Assembly (NCBI RefSeq): GCF_000023585.1
Contig: NC_012914.1
Span: 4,898,501-4,962,500, forward strand
Origin: Paenibacillus sp. JDR-2
GTDB taxonomy: Bacteria; Bacillota; Bacilli; Paenibacillales; Paenibacillaceae
DNA length: 64,000 nt
Reading direction: 5' to 3'
Shown here in pieces: positions 37,061 through 46,005 of this stretch. A program made the position numbers and the translations under genes. The notes below the pieces were generated by a model. That model saw only the letters and a list, made by a program, of their open reading frames with translations. It was not told the DNA's origin and did no database searches. Numbering within the stretch: position 1 is the first letter of the stretch; each line of letters starts with the position of its first letter.

Positions 37061-37800
37061 TAGAATTCCTGCGCGGTTGGACGCAGCACGATCTCGTTGA
37101 TATCGACCTCCGCAGGTTGCTCGATGGCGTAGGCGATGGCCCGCGCAACAGAACTTGCAGGAATCGCGATTTGGTAGAAATCCATCACGTTCGACTGCGC
37201 TGTACCCGTAGTGTTGAACTTCAGTTCGCTCTCCACAGCCCCGGGTTCGATAGATGTTACCCGAATTTTATTGCCGACTTCATGACGAAGGCCCTCGGAA
37301 ATGGCGCGTACCGCGAATTTCGTGCCCGAGTAGACGGTACCGCCCGGCGAAAAGACCTTAACGCCGGCAACCGAGCTAATATTGACGAATTGACCGCTTT
37401 CCTGGGCAAGAAAGACTGGCAAGGCTGCAGCGATACCGTACAGAACCCCTTTGAGGTTAATATCGATCATTGCATCCCACTCGTCAGTGTTCACCTCGGC
37501 CATAGGCCGGATCGGCATAATGCCAGCGTTGTTAACAAGAACGTCCAGTTTGCCGAAATCGGCAATGACCGCATGGACGACAGCTTTAAACTGCGCCTTG
37601 TCGCTCACATCAAGCGAGTAAGCGCCGGCTTTGCCACCAGCTTCCTTAATCTGCGACACCACTTCGTCAAGCTTGTCCTTCCGGCGCGCGGCCACCGCCA
37701 CGATTGCTCCCTTGGAGGCGAGAAGACGCGCGGTTTCTGCTCCGAGACCGGTGCCTCCGCCTGTGATCAGTACAACTTTATTTTCAATACCATTATTCAT
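37060..37800 (-). CDS. SDR-family NAD(P)-dependent oxidoreductase
   Basis: 246 residues. TGGGTGLG glycine motif at 13-20, NNAG at 90-93, Ser about 142 (NISSVAG) and Y157-x3-K161 (YSGTK). ARR after beta-2 suggests NADP(H). GAGGAGAG precedes the ATG. It belongs to the YdfG-like classical SDRs that reduce 3-hydroxy acids, short aldehydes or ketones; the substrate is not evident. Confidence 0.9.
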   Translation of the reverse strand: MNNGIENKVVLITGGGTGLGAETARLLASKGAIVAVAARRKDKLDEVVSQIKEAGGKAGAYSLDVSDKAQFKAVVHAVIADFGKLDVLVNNAGIMPIRPMAEVNTDEWDAMIDINLKGVLYGIAAALPVFLAQESGQFVNISSVAGVKVFSPGGTVYSGTKFAVRAISEGLRHEVGNKIRVTSIEPGAVESELKFNTTGTAQSNVMDFYQIAIPASSVARAIAYAIEQPAEVDINEIVLRPTAQEF

Positions 37801-38419
37801 GATGTCTCTCCTCTGTATGTGTATTAAGATTTTACAAACCTCATTGAATGCTTATGGAGCATAGTCAATTAACAACGCTCCTAAGACTAGGTAAATACAT
37901 CCACCAACATGAGTATCTAACAAAGATAGCTTACTCAGGAGGCGTTTAGAATATTAATGCACCACGCCTTCATGGAGTCATATTCGAAACCTCCTCTCCC
38001 TACGAAAGTCACTAGGAATTATAAACTGTTGAACTTAACGATATGCTTCTAGCCGGAGGTCTCACCAATTCTTGATTGAGCAAGCGTGGACACAAGAACC
38101 ATAATACCCAAGATGATATTAGGGAGTAGGCACTTTTATTGGCCATAGTAACTAAGCTAGGCCATAAATATGAGGATTGCCAAAACCGCGAGACAGGAAA
38201 GCCCGACTTTGTTACCCGGCCAACACGCTGGTGATCCAGTTTCGCTACCTCTTAAGACCTTTCGACAATTCGCTCCACGTACTCGCTGTCGTATTCTACA
38301 ATAGAAAACATAAAAACCCGAAAGAAGGGCACTCTTAAGTGTCTTCTTTCAGGTTACCGTTTAATCATTTATCGTAATTGTCTTTTCTATATTAATATTT
38401 AGCAGTAAGAACTCTACAA
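37801..38419. other. Intergenic region left of the sigK-associated island
   Basis: About 620 bases with no gene I can support. The only clear element is the hairpin at 38315-38355. The short open frames show no family resemblance or ribosome sites. Confidence 0.6.
38315..38355 (-). terminator. Terminator behind displaced sigK copy A
   Basis: Stem GAAAGAAG / CTTCTTTC with an inner CACT/AGTG stem, followed on the minus strand by a T-run. It lies 65 bases past the copy-A stop codon and is probably the original sigK terminator. Confidence 0.7.
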
Positions 38420-38923
38420 TCACTTCTTCGCCTTATAAAACTCATGATACAACTTCATTAACGCACGCTTCTCAATCCGCGACACATAGCTGCGGCTTAT
38501 GCCCAACTCCTTCGCAATCTCCCTCTGCGTCCGCTCATCTCCCCCATGATCCAGGCCGAACCGGCCGCGGATCACTTCCTGCTCCCGCTCGTCGAGGATA
38601 TCGAGATTGCGGTAGATTTTACTCTTCTCAATCTTCAGCTGCACCCGGTCCACGACATCATCGGCTTCCGTGCCGAGGATGTCGATCAGCGTGATTTCAT
38701 TCCCCTCTTTGTCCGTGCCAATCGGGTCGTGCAGGGACACGTCTTTGCGTGTCTTCTTCAAAGAACGCAAATGCATAAGTATTTCGTTTTCAATACACCG
38801 AGCGGCGAACGTGGCGAGCTTCGTTCCTTTTCCGGTCTGGAAGCTCTCGATTGCCTTAATCAGGCCAATCGTACCGATCGAGATCAAATCCTCGAGATCT
38901 TCTCCCGTATTGTCGAATTTTTT
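38420..38923 (-). pseudogene. Displaced sigK 3' segment, copy A (SpoIIIC-like)
   Basis: Encodes the C-terminal ~167 residues of sigma-K from KKFDNTGED to the end, including regions 2.3-4.2 (RTQREIAKELGISRSYVSR). The protein sequence is identical to that of the intact sigK at 57334-58032, yet the DNA differs at dozens of silent positions. Homology stops abruptly at 38923. Beyond it the frame continues for ~17 unrelated codons to a TTG without a ribosome site, so independent expression is unlikely. In B. subtilis the analogous fragment is spoIIIC, joined to spoIVCB by excision of the skin element. Here a full gene exists elsewhere, so this looks like the displaced native 3' end. Confidence 0.85.
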
Positions 38924-38951
38924 GACATTGTGAACACGAAACGATGTAATT
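38924..38951. other. Element-end motif adjoining sigK copy A (att-like)
   Basis: Directly after sigK homology ends, the sequence GACATTGTGAACACG then AAACGATGTAATT appears. Parts recur beside other sigK fragments: CGATGTAATT at 48681-48690, CGATGTAACT at 53111-53120 and GACATTGT at 48801-48808. It probably marks an ancestral insertion-element terminus. Confidence 0.55.
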
Positions 38952-38976
38952 GTAGGATGATAGACAATATTCAATA

Positions 38977-38997
38977 AAACCGCCTAATAGGCGGTTT
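38977..38997. terminator. Hairpin just inside the island boundary
   Basis: Perfect 8-bp stem AAACCGCC / GGCGGTTT with a 5-base loop. It may stop minus-strand transcription running toward sigK copy A. Confidence 0.45.
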
Positions 38998-39078
38998 AAC
39001 TCGAGTAGTTATGATCAATCTGTGGTCTAAGACTCACTATCCCTTCATACTCTGGGGTTTTGAGCGCTTTTATTTTAA

Positions 39079-39149
39079 TGGAGCCACCGCGGGTCGAACC
39101 ATTGATCTCATCTCTGCCAGCGAAGCGCTCTCCCAAGGATAGCCATTCC
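39079..39149 (-). pseudogene. Degenerate tRNA-Ala(GGC)-like remnant, left of the Wadjet module
   Basis: Read on the minus strand this ~71-base stretch resembles tRNA-Ala: D-loop-like TTGGGAGAGCGC, anticodon loop CTGGCAG, a GGTTCGACC T-loop and a GGCTCCA 3' end. The anticodon and acceptor stems have mismatches, so it is not a working tRNA. A related 3' half lies at 48135-48183, so the two bracket the jet genes. Confidence 0.5.
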
Positions 39150-39313
39150 TAAATGTCCCATTGGTTAGCTATATTCATTTATCCTTTGATTTTTTTCAAT
39201 AAAATCGTATAATTCAGTTTTGCTATAAATAAGTGAATCACATTAGGAATTCACCTACTTTTTTTCAAACACTCACTTAAATGGTGGGACTATGAATACA
39301 AATCCCTGCCTAG

Positions 39314-40744
39314 CTATGAATATTTCCATCGTTCTTTTTGTTCATTATCAACTTGATTTTTAGAAATCTCAGAGGACACTTCCTTAATCCAATCACTCCT
39401 CAGTTCTTTACCAAATAATTCCTGATAAACTTTTGCTTTAATTTGTATCATCTCTTTTGCTAAACCTCCCTCTAATTCTTGAAGAATTTTTAAGTCTGCA
39501 TCAGATAAAGATTTGCTTTTAGTCGCAACATGATTGCGATATATGGAAGTCTCCATACGCCAAGCGTAAAATTCTGCTGAGAATTGCTCCTTCATATTGT
39601 TTAACATCTGAATGCCTGGAACATCTAGATCCCCTGAATAGTAAATGATGCAGCTTGGGTTTGCTTCAATACATTTTTCTATAAACACTTTAGAAGCGGT
39701 TCTTGCTTGTCCGATCGTACAAAGAAGAACTGGAAAATCCGGTGGAAGTTGTTTTAATGAGAATTCATTTAGATTAAGAAAATGAATGGTTTCATCAACT
39801 AAGTAAGAAATTACAGACGGATTTTCGATAATATATATTGACGAGTACTTTGGTAGTTGCTGCATTTCTTCAATTTCACGTAAATTTAACGTGCGAGGGG
39901 AAGTTCCTTTGACGAGATGTGGTACAAAAACATGTGAAATTGAACTAAGATCATCATCCAAAACGTCGAAATTCCTATAAATTTGACGTTCGAACAAATA
40001 CTCTGGTATGACCGTCTTATGGTTATCAATATTTCCGCTTTGATTTAAACTTTGGCTATTTATATCATTGAGAGCGCTCCATAATAATCTTCCTTTTGCA
40101 TTTTTTTTATCAAAGGCATGTGAATCCTCAGTAACATAAGCAGCAAACATAGGTAATCTAATTTTTCCAGTTGAGATCCCACATTTTTTAAACATTTCAT
40201 CTTTTCTCATGAGCAAATGCCATAAAGCGCTCAGACATGTAAGCAATTCTGGATAAACATTTATGTCTCTGTCAAAAACAGTTCTCAAAACCCTATAGCC
40301 TTTGGCATCTCCTTCCTTTAATCTTTGAAAAAAGTTAAATGTCTTTTGAATAAATATTTCTAGTTCAGTATTAGAGATATTAAATCGAGTAATAAAATCT
40401 AGTTCAACTTGAATAAATAGATTAGCCCAAGCGAAAAGCTTTGACTCTTTTTGTTGGCGTTTGGTGGAAAGTTGATGGCCGTAGTATAACTCCAACAATT
40501 CAAGTAAAGAAACTGAGTATCCTGCTTCTATAGCTGCTTTTTCAAAATCGGCAGCTGGGAAACGTGGCCCCTTGTAGCGAATGCCAAGAAAGCCACGCAA
40601 AGCTTTTTCCTCTTCTTCGGTGGGCCGCATTGGCACCGTGCCGAATGCTCCGTAGCTTTCAAACTTCTTGCGATACAAGTCGAAAAGGCGGCCAAAGCCG
40701 CCGCTCTGCCGAAAAATCTCGACCAGTTGCCTGTTATCCTGCAT
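39314..40744 (-). CDS. jetD: Wadjet type II nuclease subunit JetD (TIGR02679/DUF2399-like)
   Basis: 476 residues. The C-terminal half shows a Toprim-like core (PVLLCTIGQARTASKVF; CIIYYSGDLDVPGIQML with the acidic DLD) as in DUF2399 proteins. The N-terminal part resembles DUF3323. In Wadjet, JetD is the topoisomerase-VI-like nuclease that cuts closed circular plasmid DNA extruded by the JetABC SMC motor. It starts inside the end of jetC (11-base overlap), so the two are translationally coupled. Fourth gene of jetABCD. Confidence 0.85.
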   Translation of the reverse strand: MQDNRQLVEIFRQSGGFGRLFDLYRKKFESYGAFGTVPMRPTEEEEKALRGFLGIRYKGPRFPAADFEKAAIEAGYSVSLLELLELYYGHQLSTKRQQKESKLFAWANLFIQVELDFITRFNISNTELEIFIQKTFNFFQRLKEGDAKGYRVLRTVFDRDINVYPELLTCLSALWHLLMRKDEMFKKCGISTGKIRLPMFAAYVTEDSHAFDKKNAKGRLLWSALNDINSQSLNQSGNIDNHKTVIPEYLFERQIYRNFDVLDDDLSSISHVFVPHLVKGTSPRTLNLREIEEMQQLPKYSSIYIIENPSVISYLVDETIHFLNLNEFSLKQLPPDFPVLLCTIGQARTASKVFIEKCIEANPSCIIYYSGDLDVPGIQMLNNMKEQFSAEFYAWRMETSIYRNHVATKSKSLSDADLKILQELEGGLAKEMIQIKAKVYQELFGKELRSDWIKEVSSEISKNQVDNEQKERWKYS

Positions 40745-43700
40745 TTCGGGAACGCTCCTCGATAAGTTGCTCTAGCGATAGAAGATGTTTTTCTTTCCCA
40801 TCCCAATAGTAACGTGCAACAGCGAGTACTGGAGAATCCACAGGTCGGAGAATTTGGGCAATGGAGAGTTCATCTACCGTTTCGTAGCAACCCCACAGCA
40901 CCTGGGAGTTCATAATATAATCGAACTCAAAATCATGCACAAGTTGAAACATCTGTGCAATGTTTTCGTTATCGATGCCCGCAAACGCCTCATCCAAAGA
41001 AATGACACGCGGTGCATCAGGCGCGGCATAAGAATATTTGGCAGCTATCGCCGCAAAGAGCGGCGAGTAGATACTCATCGCCTTTTCCCCGCCGCTGAGT
41101 TCCCCAAACACTTTGTTCGTGAAGCGCTCCTCTGGAATGCCCTTGCGCGTGATGAACATGTCAAAGCGGAACCATTTGCGGTAATCCAGAGCCTTTTTCA
41201 TCTCTTCAAACATGGAGAAACTCGCGTCGTCCTTGTACTTTTTTCGAGCTTCATTAATTTTGGACATGAAGTGCTGGCGCACTTTTTCCTTTTGAGATGG
41301 CGTCAAATAGATGGACTCCTTGGATAGGTACGACAACAGCTCTGTCGTCGAAATTTGGTCCTCTTCTTTGCTCGTGAGAGGGATCCATTCGAGCCGCATC
41401 TGAATAGTGCCTGTTACACGCCGCAGCATCACGTTCGCGTCTTGTTCCCAGCGCTTCGCGGCCCGCACTTTCTCATGGATCGTAGTACCGACAACATCAA
41501 TGAGCACCTTTTCAAACAATTTTTGCTCCTCTTCCCGAATATGCCCCGAAATGCGCTCAAGTTGATCATTCACATCACGGTGTACTTCAAGTGGCGTGTT
41601 CTCCACATGCTGGGGCGAAAAGACCAGGAATTGCCGCGAGCAGTTCTGCACAAGGATCTGCCAGGACGGATTCTCCATGTCTTCGGTCTGAATCTCAAGC
41701 GAAATCGTACGCCTCGACGGCTTAAGATTGTAATCCACAAGTTCGTGCTGGGCGTAGCCTTCTGCTTCTTTTAACGCTGAAAGCACTACATCGAACGAGA
41801 GTCCCTTGCACGATTCTTCCAGTGCCATTACGGTCTCAGAAGCGCTCCGTGGAGGACATACAAAACCGAGAGATAGCTCCTCTTGGTACAATTTCATCCA
41901 CCCATTTAGCAATCGCAGCCGCTCTTCCATCACCGGTTTCTCCTTCGTTTGAGTTTCAATTAGGCCGCGAATTTTAATCTCTGCTTCGTTTATTTGTTTG
42001 CGATAAGACTCTAACCACCCATCCGCCGACTGCGCCGTATTTCTCGCTGCCTCTATCTCCTGTTTTACGTCCGTATCGCCAAGGTCCTGTATACGCTCAA
42101 GAAACATCGTTTCATAAGACTTGTTCTTCGCGATATCCCGCTCGAGATCCGTTTTCTCTTCTGTAAGGTAGTCATAATCACCTGTCAAACGTTCTTTTTC
42201 CGACGCAAGATCTGACAGCGACTGATTCGCTGCAAGCCATGCGTTGTGCGCCATGCGGAGATCAACGAGTGTATCTTTGTAAAGTGTAAGGTCGCTAAGA
42301 GCCTTTTGGTAGCTGGCAAGCTTAAGCGGCAATTCCAACTGCTGCGTAGCATAATAGAGAGCATTACGCAAAACTTGTGTTTCGTTGCGGTAGACACGCA
42401 AAGCATCTTGGAGCCGTTCTACCACAGAAAGTTGAGTGGCGCATTCATGACGCTTGGTTTCATGGCGTCTAAGCGACTCTTCAAGCCCCTTGAGGGATGG
42501 GAACACTTCCCGTTCTATGACAAGGAGATGCTGCTGCTTTTCTATAGAAAGCTGTTCGGATTCCAGGCTATCTTTCTGGTGCGTGAGTTCATCACACTGA
42601 CTTTGCAGTTCTTTCAGCTTGCGCAGACGGATTTGTTCCCGCGCCGATTTGCCAATGTATTTATCTTCGTACTGAGGTGCCAGCCCCCCAACCATACCAC
42701 TGCGGAATTCCCCGTTTTCCAACACATAACCTTCCTCATGGGGAACAATAGAAATGGTTTGCAGTACAGTGTTAATATCCTCCTCTGTGAGACCGTTGGT
42801 TGGCGTTGGACGTACATAAGTCAGTAAATTTTCTCTTTTGTACGACCCTACTTGCACCACGGCCATCGAGGCAGCGACCATGGAGCGATCACTCTCGGGC
42901 ACCACAAGAGCCGTAAGGAGTCCCGCGCGGGTAATGGCGTCTTCGATGGCTTCTTTTACAATCGGCTGTATGTGTTCCAGAAATTCAAACGTTTCATAAA
43001 AATAAGCAACACGTACGTTTTGTATGCGCAAGCGCTCCATTTCTCCCGCTTCCGAAGCGGTAAGAGCGGGCTCCATCTCCTTTTGTGCAGATAAGGCTTC
43101 AGCCTTTCTTTCGGTCTCCTCGATTTGCTCTAGGATAAGACGGATGGAAGCCGCAAGATTTGCATGCTGCTCCTGAAGTGCACGAAAGCGTTTGTCGTAT
43201 AAGGAACTCAGCCATTCAGTAACCGCTGCTGGAGAGACGTCATCCAAAAGATCTCCAATCCCTTGCAAGATTTCCTTCACTTCGAGAAGTTCTGCGGGCT
43301 GAATTTGAAATTGTTGAGCGCTTTCCGCCCATTCGGCAACGGTATGTTCAACAGATGTTGAACATACCGAAATCTCTTTCACTAAGATGCCAATCTCAAC
43401 TTCTATCTGATTGGCACGCTCTTCTTCGGTCGCCACATTTCGCTGCATTTGATCCTCATGTTCGAGGCGAGATTTCAGCGAAAGGAGCTGATCGGCAATC
43501 TTTTGTACCTTGCTTCGGTACTCTTGGAGAGTTTCTTGCCAATTTTTAAAAGCTGCGTCTGAAAAACTTTCGAGGCAAGATTTAAAGTGGTTACGTAAGG
43601 TACCGTGGGGTGAGAAGCAGCTCTCGTCCGCCAGCGAATCCAGTTCCGAAAGCGCCTCCTCACGACTCTGGACTGCTTTGTATTTATTTCCCTCAATCTG

Positions 43701-44837
43701 CTTAATCCGGTCCTCCACTTGTCGTTGCTGGTTTTCATTCTTCTCTATGGCCTCAGTCTTTCCCTGCAGTTTCTCCCCTGAATCTCTTAGAGTTTGTCTT
43801 ACCTGACCCAATTCTTGCTCAAGTGTGAAAATAGGGTGCCCTTGTAGTGATGCTATTTTCTTCTGCATGGTTTCCTTTATGTTAATTTGTTCTTCCTGCT
43901 TCCGCTCCAGTTCTGTTTTGGCCGCGGAGACTTCGACTTCGGCAGCCTTACAATCCTTGATGCGTTTCATGGATTCATTAAATCGTTTCTCGCTAAACAA
44001 CAGATGTTTCGCCTTCTCATAGAGAGAAAGTTGATTGTAGACGTTGTACGCTTCTACCAACTTCGTAAGGAAACCAAGTTCCTTTTCAAGACGATTTTTC
44101 TTTTCTTGCAGGCTATCCATGCTCTCCAGCGACGAAGAAAGCGGCAACAATTCATGTTGCGACAATTCTGGAAGGGCATCAGCGAGGACGTTGGACACTT
44201 CGCTCGCTTTCACGGCATTGGAGAGCTTCGGGCTACGGAGCTGGAGCAGCACGCCAATTAGTTCCTTAAATTCCTGAGTAGTTCTAAATCCATAGATTTC
44301 TTGATTCACGAGCTCCACATAACGCTGCTGACTGTCGGTGACTTCCCCGTCTCTGCCAATGCGGTCTGCCAAGTCCCCCATAGTAAGAGGAAACTTTTTG
44401 GGTTCCCCGTTTATAATTTTTTCATCATACAACTCAATGTCGTACCCAATACGCTTGTTGCGGAGAATAAAATACCACGTGCGCATAGTGTTGTCGCTCT
44501 CCCGCCTTTTTCCATTCAAGCCTATGCCAACGGTCATAAAGTTGTTTCCTTTGCGATATTCCATGTAGAGATATCCCGTTCCTTCTTCTCGCTTTGATAC
44601 ATGTTTATTGCCGAGCAATAGATCGATCATCCGTCGATCCTGTGAGCCGAATGGATCAAGACGCGACGGGCGCTTATCGCCGTCGAGCAATAACGGTACT
44701 GCCATGGTAGTGGATACTGATTTACCAGAACCGTTAGCGCCGCGTACAAAAAGGCGTCCATTACTAAATTCAAAAACTGTGTCACCGTGATACCAGAAAT
44801 TAATGAGACCAAAGCGATTCAAATGGAATGAACTCAA
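40734..44837 (-). CDS. jetC: Wadjet type II SMC-like ATPase JetC (TIGR02680-like)
   Basis: 1367 residues, the expected length. Walker A GANGSGKS near residue 33, long coiled coils on both sides of a central hinge-like region, ABC signature ELSGGEKAMS, and Walker B VISLDEAFAGID near the C-terminus. It is the MukB-like DNA loop extruder of the Wadjet complex. The start is TTG with GGAGGG eight bases upstream. It lies 25 bases after jetB and overlaps jetD. Confidence 0.92.
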   Translation of the reverse strand: MSSFHLNRFGLINFWYHGDTVFEFSNGRLFVRGANGSGKSVSTTMAVPLLLDGDKRPSRLDPFGSQDRRMIDLLLGNKHVSKREEGTGYLYMEYRKGNNFMTVGIGLNGKRRESDNTMRTWYFILRNKRIGYDIELYDEKIINGEPKKFPLTMGDLADRIGRDGEVTDSQQRYVELVNQEIYGFRTTQEFKELIGVLLQLRSPKLSNAVKASEVSNVLADALPELSQHELLPLSSSLESMDSLQEKKNRLEKELGFLTKLVEAYNVYNQLSLYEKAKHLLFSEKRFNESMKRIKDCKAAEVEVSAAKTELERKQEEQINIKETMQKKIASLQGHPIFTLEQELGQVRQTLRDSGEKLQGKTEAIEKNENQQRQVEDRIKQIEGNKYKAVQSREEALSELDSLADESCFSPHGTLRNHFKSCLESFSDAAFKNWQETLQEYRSKVQKIADQLLSLKSRLEHEDQMQRNVATEEERANQIEVEIGILVKEISVCSTSVEHTVAEWAESAQQFQIQPAELLEVKEILQGIGDLLDDVSPAAVTEWLSSLYDKRFRALQEQHANLAASIRLILEQIEETERKAEALSAQKEMEPALTASEAGEMERLRIQNVRVAYFYETFEFLEHIQPIVKEAIEDAITRAGLLTALVVPESDRSMVAASMAVVQVGSYKRENLLTYVRPTPTNGLTEEDINTVLQTISIVPHEEGYVLENGEFRSGMVGGLAPQYEDKYIGKSAREQIRLRKLKELQSQCDELTHQKDSLESEQLSIEKQQHLLVIEREVFPSLKGLEESLRRHETKRHECATQLSVVERLQDALRVYRNETQVLRNALYYATQQLELPLKLASYQKALSDLTLYKDTLVDLRMAHNAWLAANQSLSDLASEKERLTGDYDYLTEEKTDLERDIAKNKSYETMFLERIQDLGDTDVKQEIEAARNTAQSADGWLESYRKQINEAEIKIRGLIETQTKEKPVMEERLRLLNGWMKLYQEELSLGFVCPPRSASETVMALEESCKGLSFDVVLSALKEAEGYAQHELVDYNLKPSRRTISLEIQTEDMENPSWQILVQNCSRQFLVFSPQHVENTPLEVHRDVNDQLERISGHIREEEQKLFEKVLIDVVGTTIHEKVRAAKRWEQDANVMLRRVTGTIQMRLEWIPLTSKEEDQISTTELLSYLSKESIYLTPSQKEKVRQHFMSKINEARKKYKDDASFSMFEEMKKALDYRKWFRFDMFITRKGIPEERFTNKVFGELSGGEKAMSIYSPLFAAIAAKYSYAAPDAPRVISLDEAFAGIDNENIAQMFQLVHDFEFDYIMNSQVLWGCYETVDELSIAQILRPVDSPVLAVARYYWDGKEKHLLSLEQLIEERSRNAG

Positions 44838-44862
44838 CGCCTATTCCCTCCGTTTACATAGA

Positions 44863-46005
44863 TTAAGATACATATTCCCCTGTAACACGGCCAGCGGCGG
44901 AATAGAATACAACCTGATCGTCCGCAAGCGCATCTGCCATGTGAAAGTCAGACATAAATCCTATAACCTCTTCCCAAATGACGGTAAGAGATCGTTCTGT
45001 AAATGATTTGGTCCACCCATGGCCGTGCAGATCCTTGATCTCTTGAAACCATACGATTGCCTCATATTTCGAACATAGGACATGGCCTTTATGATCAAGA
45101 GCTACTTCTTGACCGTTTACCTTATCCCAAATAAGGGTTGCATACTGCACAGCTGCATTGGAGATCTGATCATCTTTCGGATAATAGTCTCCGTAACGAC
45201 TTTCTGCATGGGTGAGCATCGTCGTACGATGGTATCGTTCAAGGTGCCAATATTCAAACAGTTCTGATATCATCGCATTCACTTTCTCAAACTCTTCCCA
45301 ATCTTCCAAAAGCTTGGCTTCCTCTGCAGACAATTCATCATCATATACAACTGATTCTAAAAATAATCTGCGTAGAAGCCGCTGCCTCGTGGTTGTGATA
45401 TGGACGATCTCTTTGCTAATATGTTCTTCCAACTGCCTAAGATTTTGAATTTTGCTGAGATCAAAGAAGTAAAGCAGTGCGAAATGACGAAAATAAGGCG
45501 TAGTCTGCAACAAAACATCATGCCGTTCATTGTCTCGGAACCCGTCTATTTCACGGTCCACGACATAGACGAGCCTTAATTTTACACAATGATGCAGAAC
45601 GTCTGCAAAAGCCCTACGGTGCGAACGCTCTTCCCACGCGAAAGGAACGGCTTCTTCTGGATAATACATACGGATGGCATCACAAGCGTTTTGCAGCGTA
45701 AATTGCTGGTCTTCCCCGTTATCCTCCAAGAAAGCAAGGAAGCAGCAGAAAAACATATAGTGGAGTGATGTTGTAAAGTCGCCAACGCCCATAAACGACT
45801 TTGACGTGACGGGAATTTTCTCTAGTTTGATAAACTCATTACGCAGAAGTAAACGATATCCGAAGTATTCGCGCACGATTTCGGCAATATCCGCTTTTCG
45901 AGCGAGAATCTGAAAATATAGGTCCGCCTGCGTGTCCCGATGAATCCAATGGTAATGAAACAGGGCTTCAATACATTCCTGAAGCACCAACCGATCTTTA
46001 TCCAT
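44863..46005 (-). CDS. jetB: Wadjet type II MukE-like subunit JetB (TIGR02678/DUF2398-like)
   Basis: About 380 residues (MDKDRLVLQECIEALFHYHW ...), with winged-helix-like segments and ERSHRRAFADVLHHCVKLRLV. It corresponds to the TIGR02678 protein of the four-gene jet cluster, the MukE-like partner of the kleisin. I start at ATG 46005 because GGAGGACC lies directly ahead; a frame open to 46038 lacks a ribosome site. The start overlaps the jetA stop by 8 bases. Confidence 0.83.
   Translation of the reverse strand: MDKDRLVLQECIEALFHYHWIHRDTQADLYFQILARKADIAEIVREYFGYRLLLRNEFIKLEKIPVTSKSFMGVGDFTTSLHYMFFCCFLAFLEDNGEDQQFTLQNACDAIRMYYPEEAVPFAWEERSHRRAFADVLHHCVKLRLVYVVDREIDGFRDNERHDVLLQTTPYFRHFALLYFFDLSKIQNLRQLEEHISKEIVHITTTRQRLLRRLFLESVVYDDELSAEEAKLLEDWEEFEKVNAMISELFEYWHLERYHRTTMLTHAESRYGDYYPKDDQISNAAVQYATLIWDKVNGQEVALDHKGHVLCSKYEAIVWFQEIKDLHGHGWTKSFTERSLTVIWEEVIGFMSDFHMADALADDQVVFYSAAGRVTGEYVS

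Noticed and set aside
38420..38974. Open frame of 184 codons over sigK copy A as a functional small sigma factor (SpoIIIC-like gene)
   Set aside because: The first ~17 codons are unrelated to SigK, the start is TTG without a ribosome site, and sigma region 2.1-2.2 is missing. A full sigK exists nearby, so I call it a displaced fragment.
39079..39149. Working tRNA gene
   Set aside because: Anticodon and acceptor stems contain mismatches; best regarded as a remnant.
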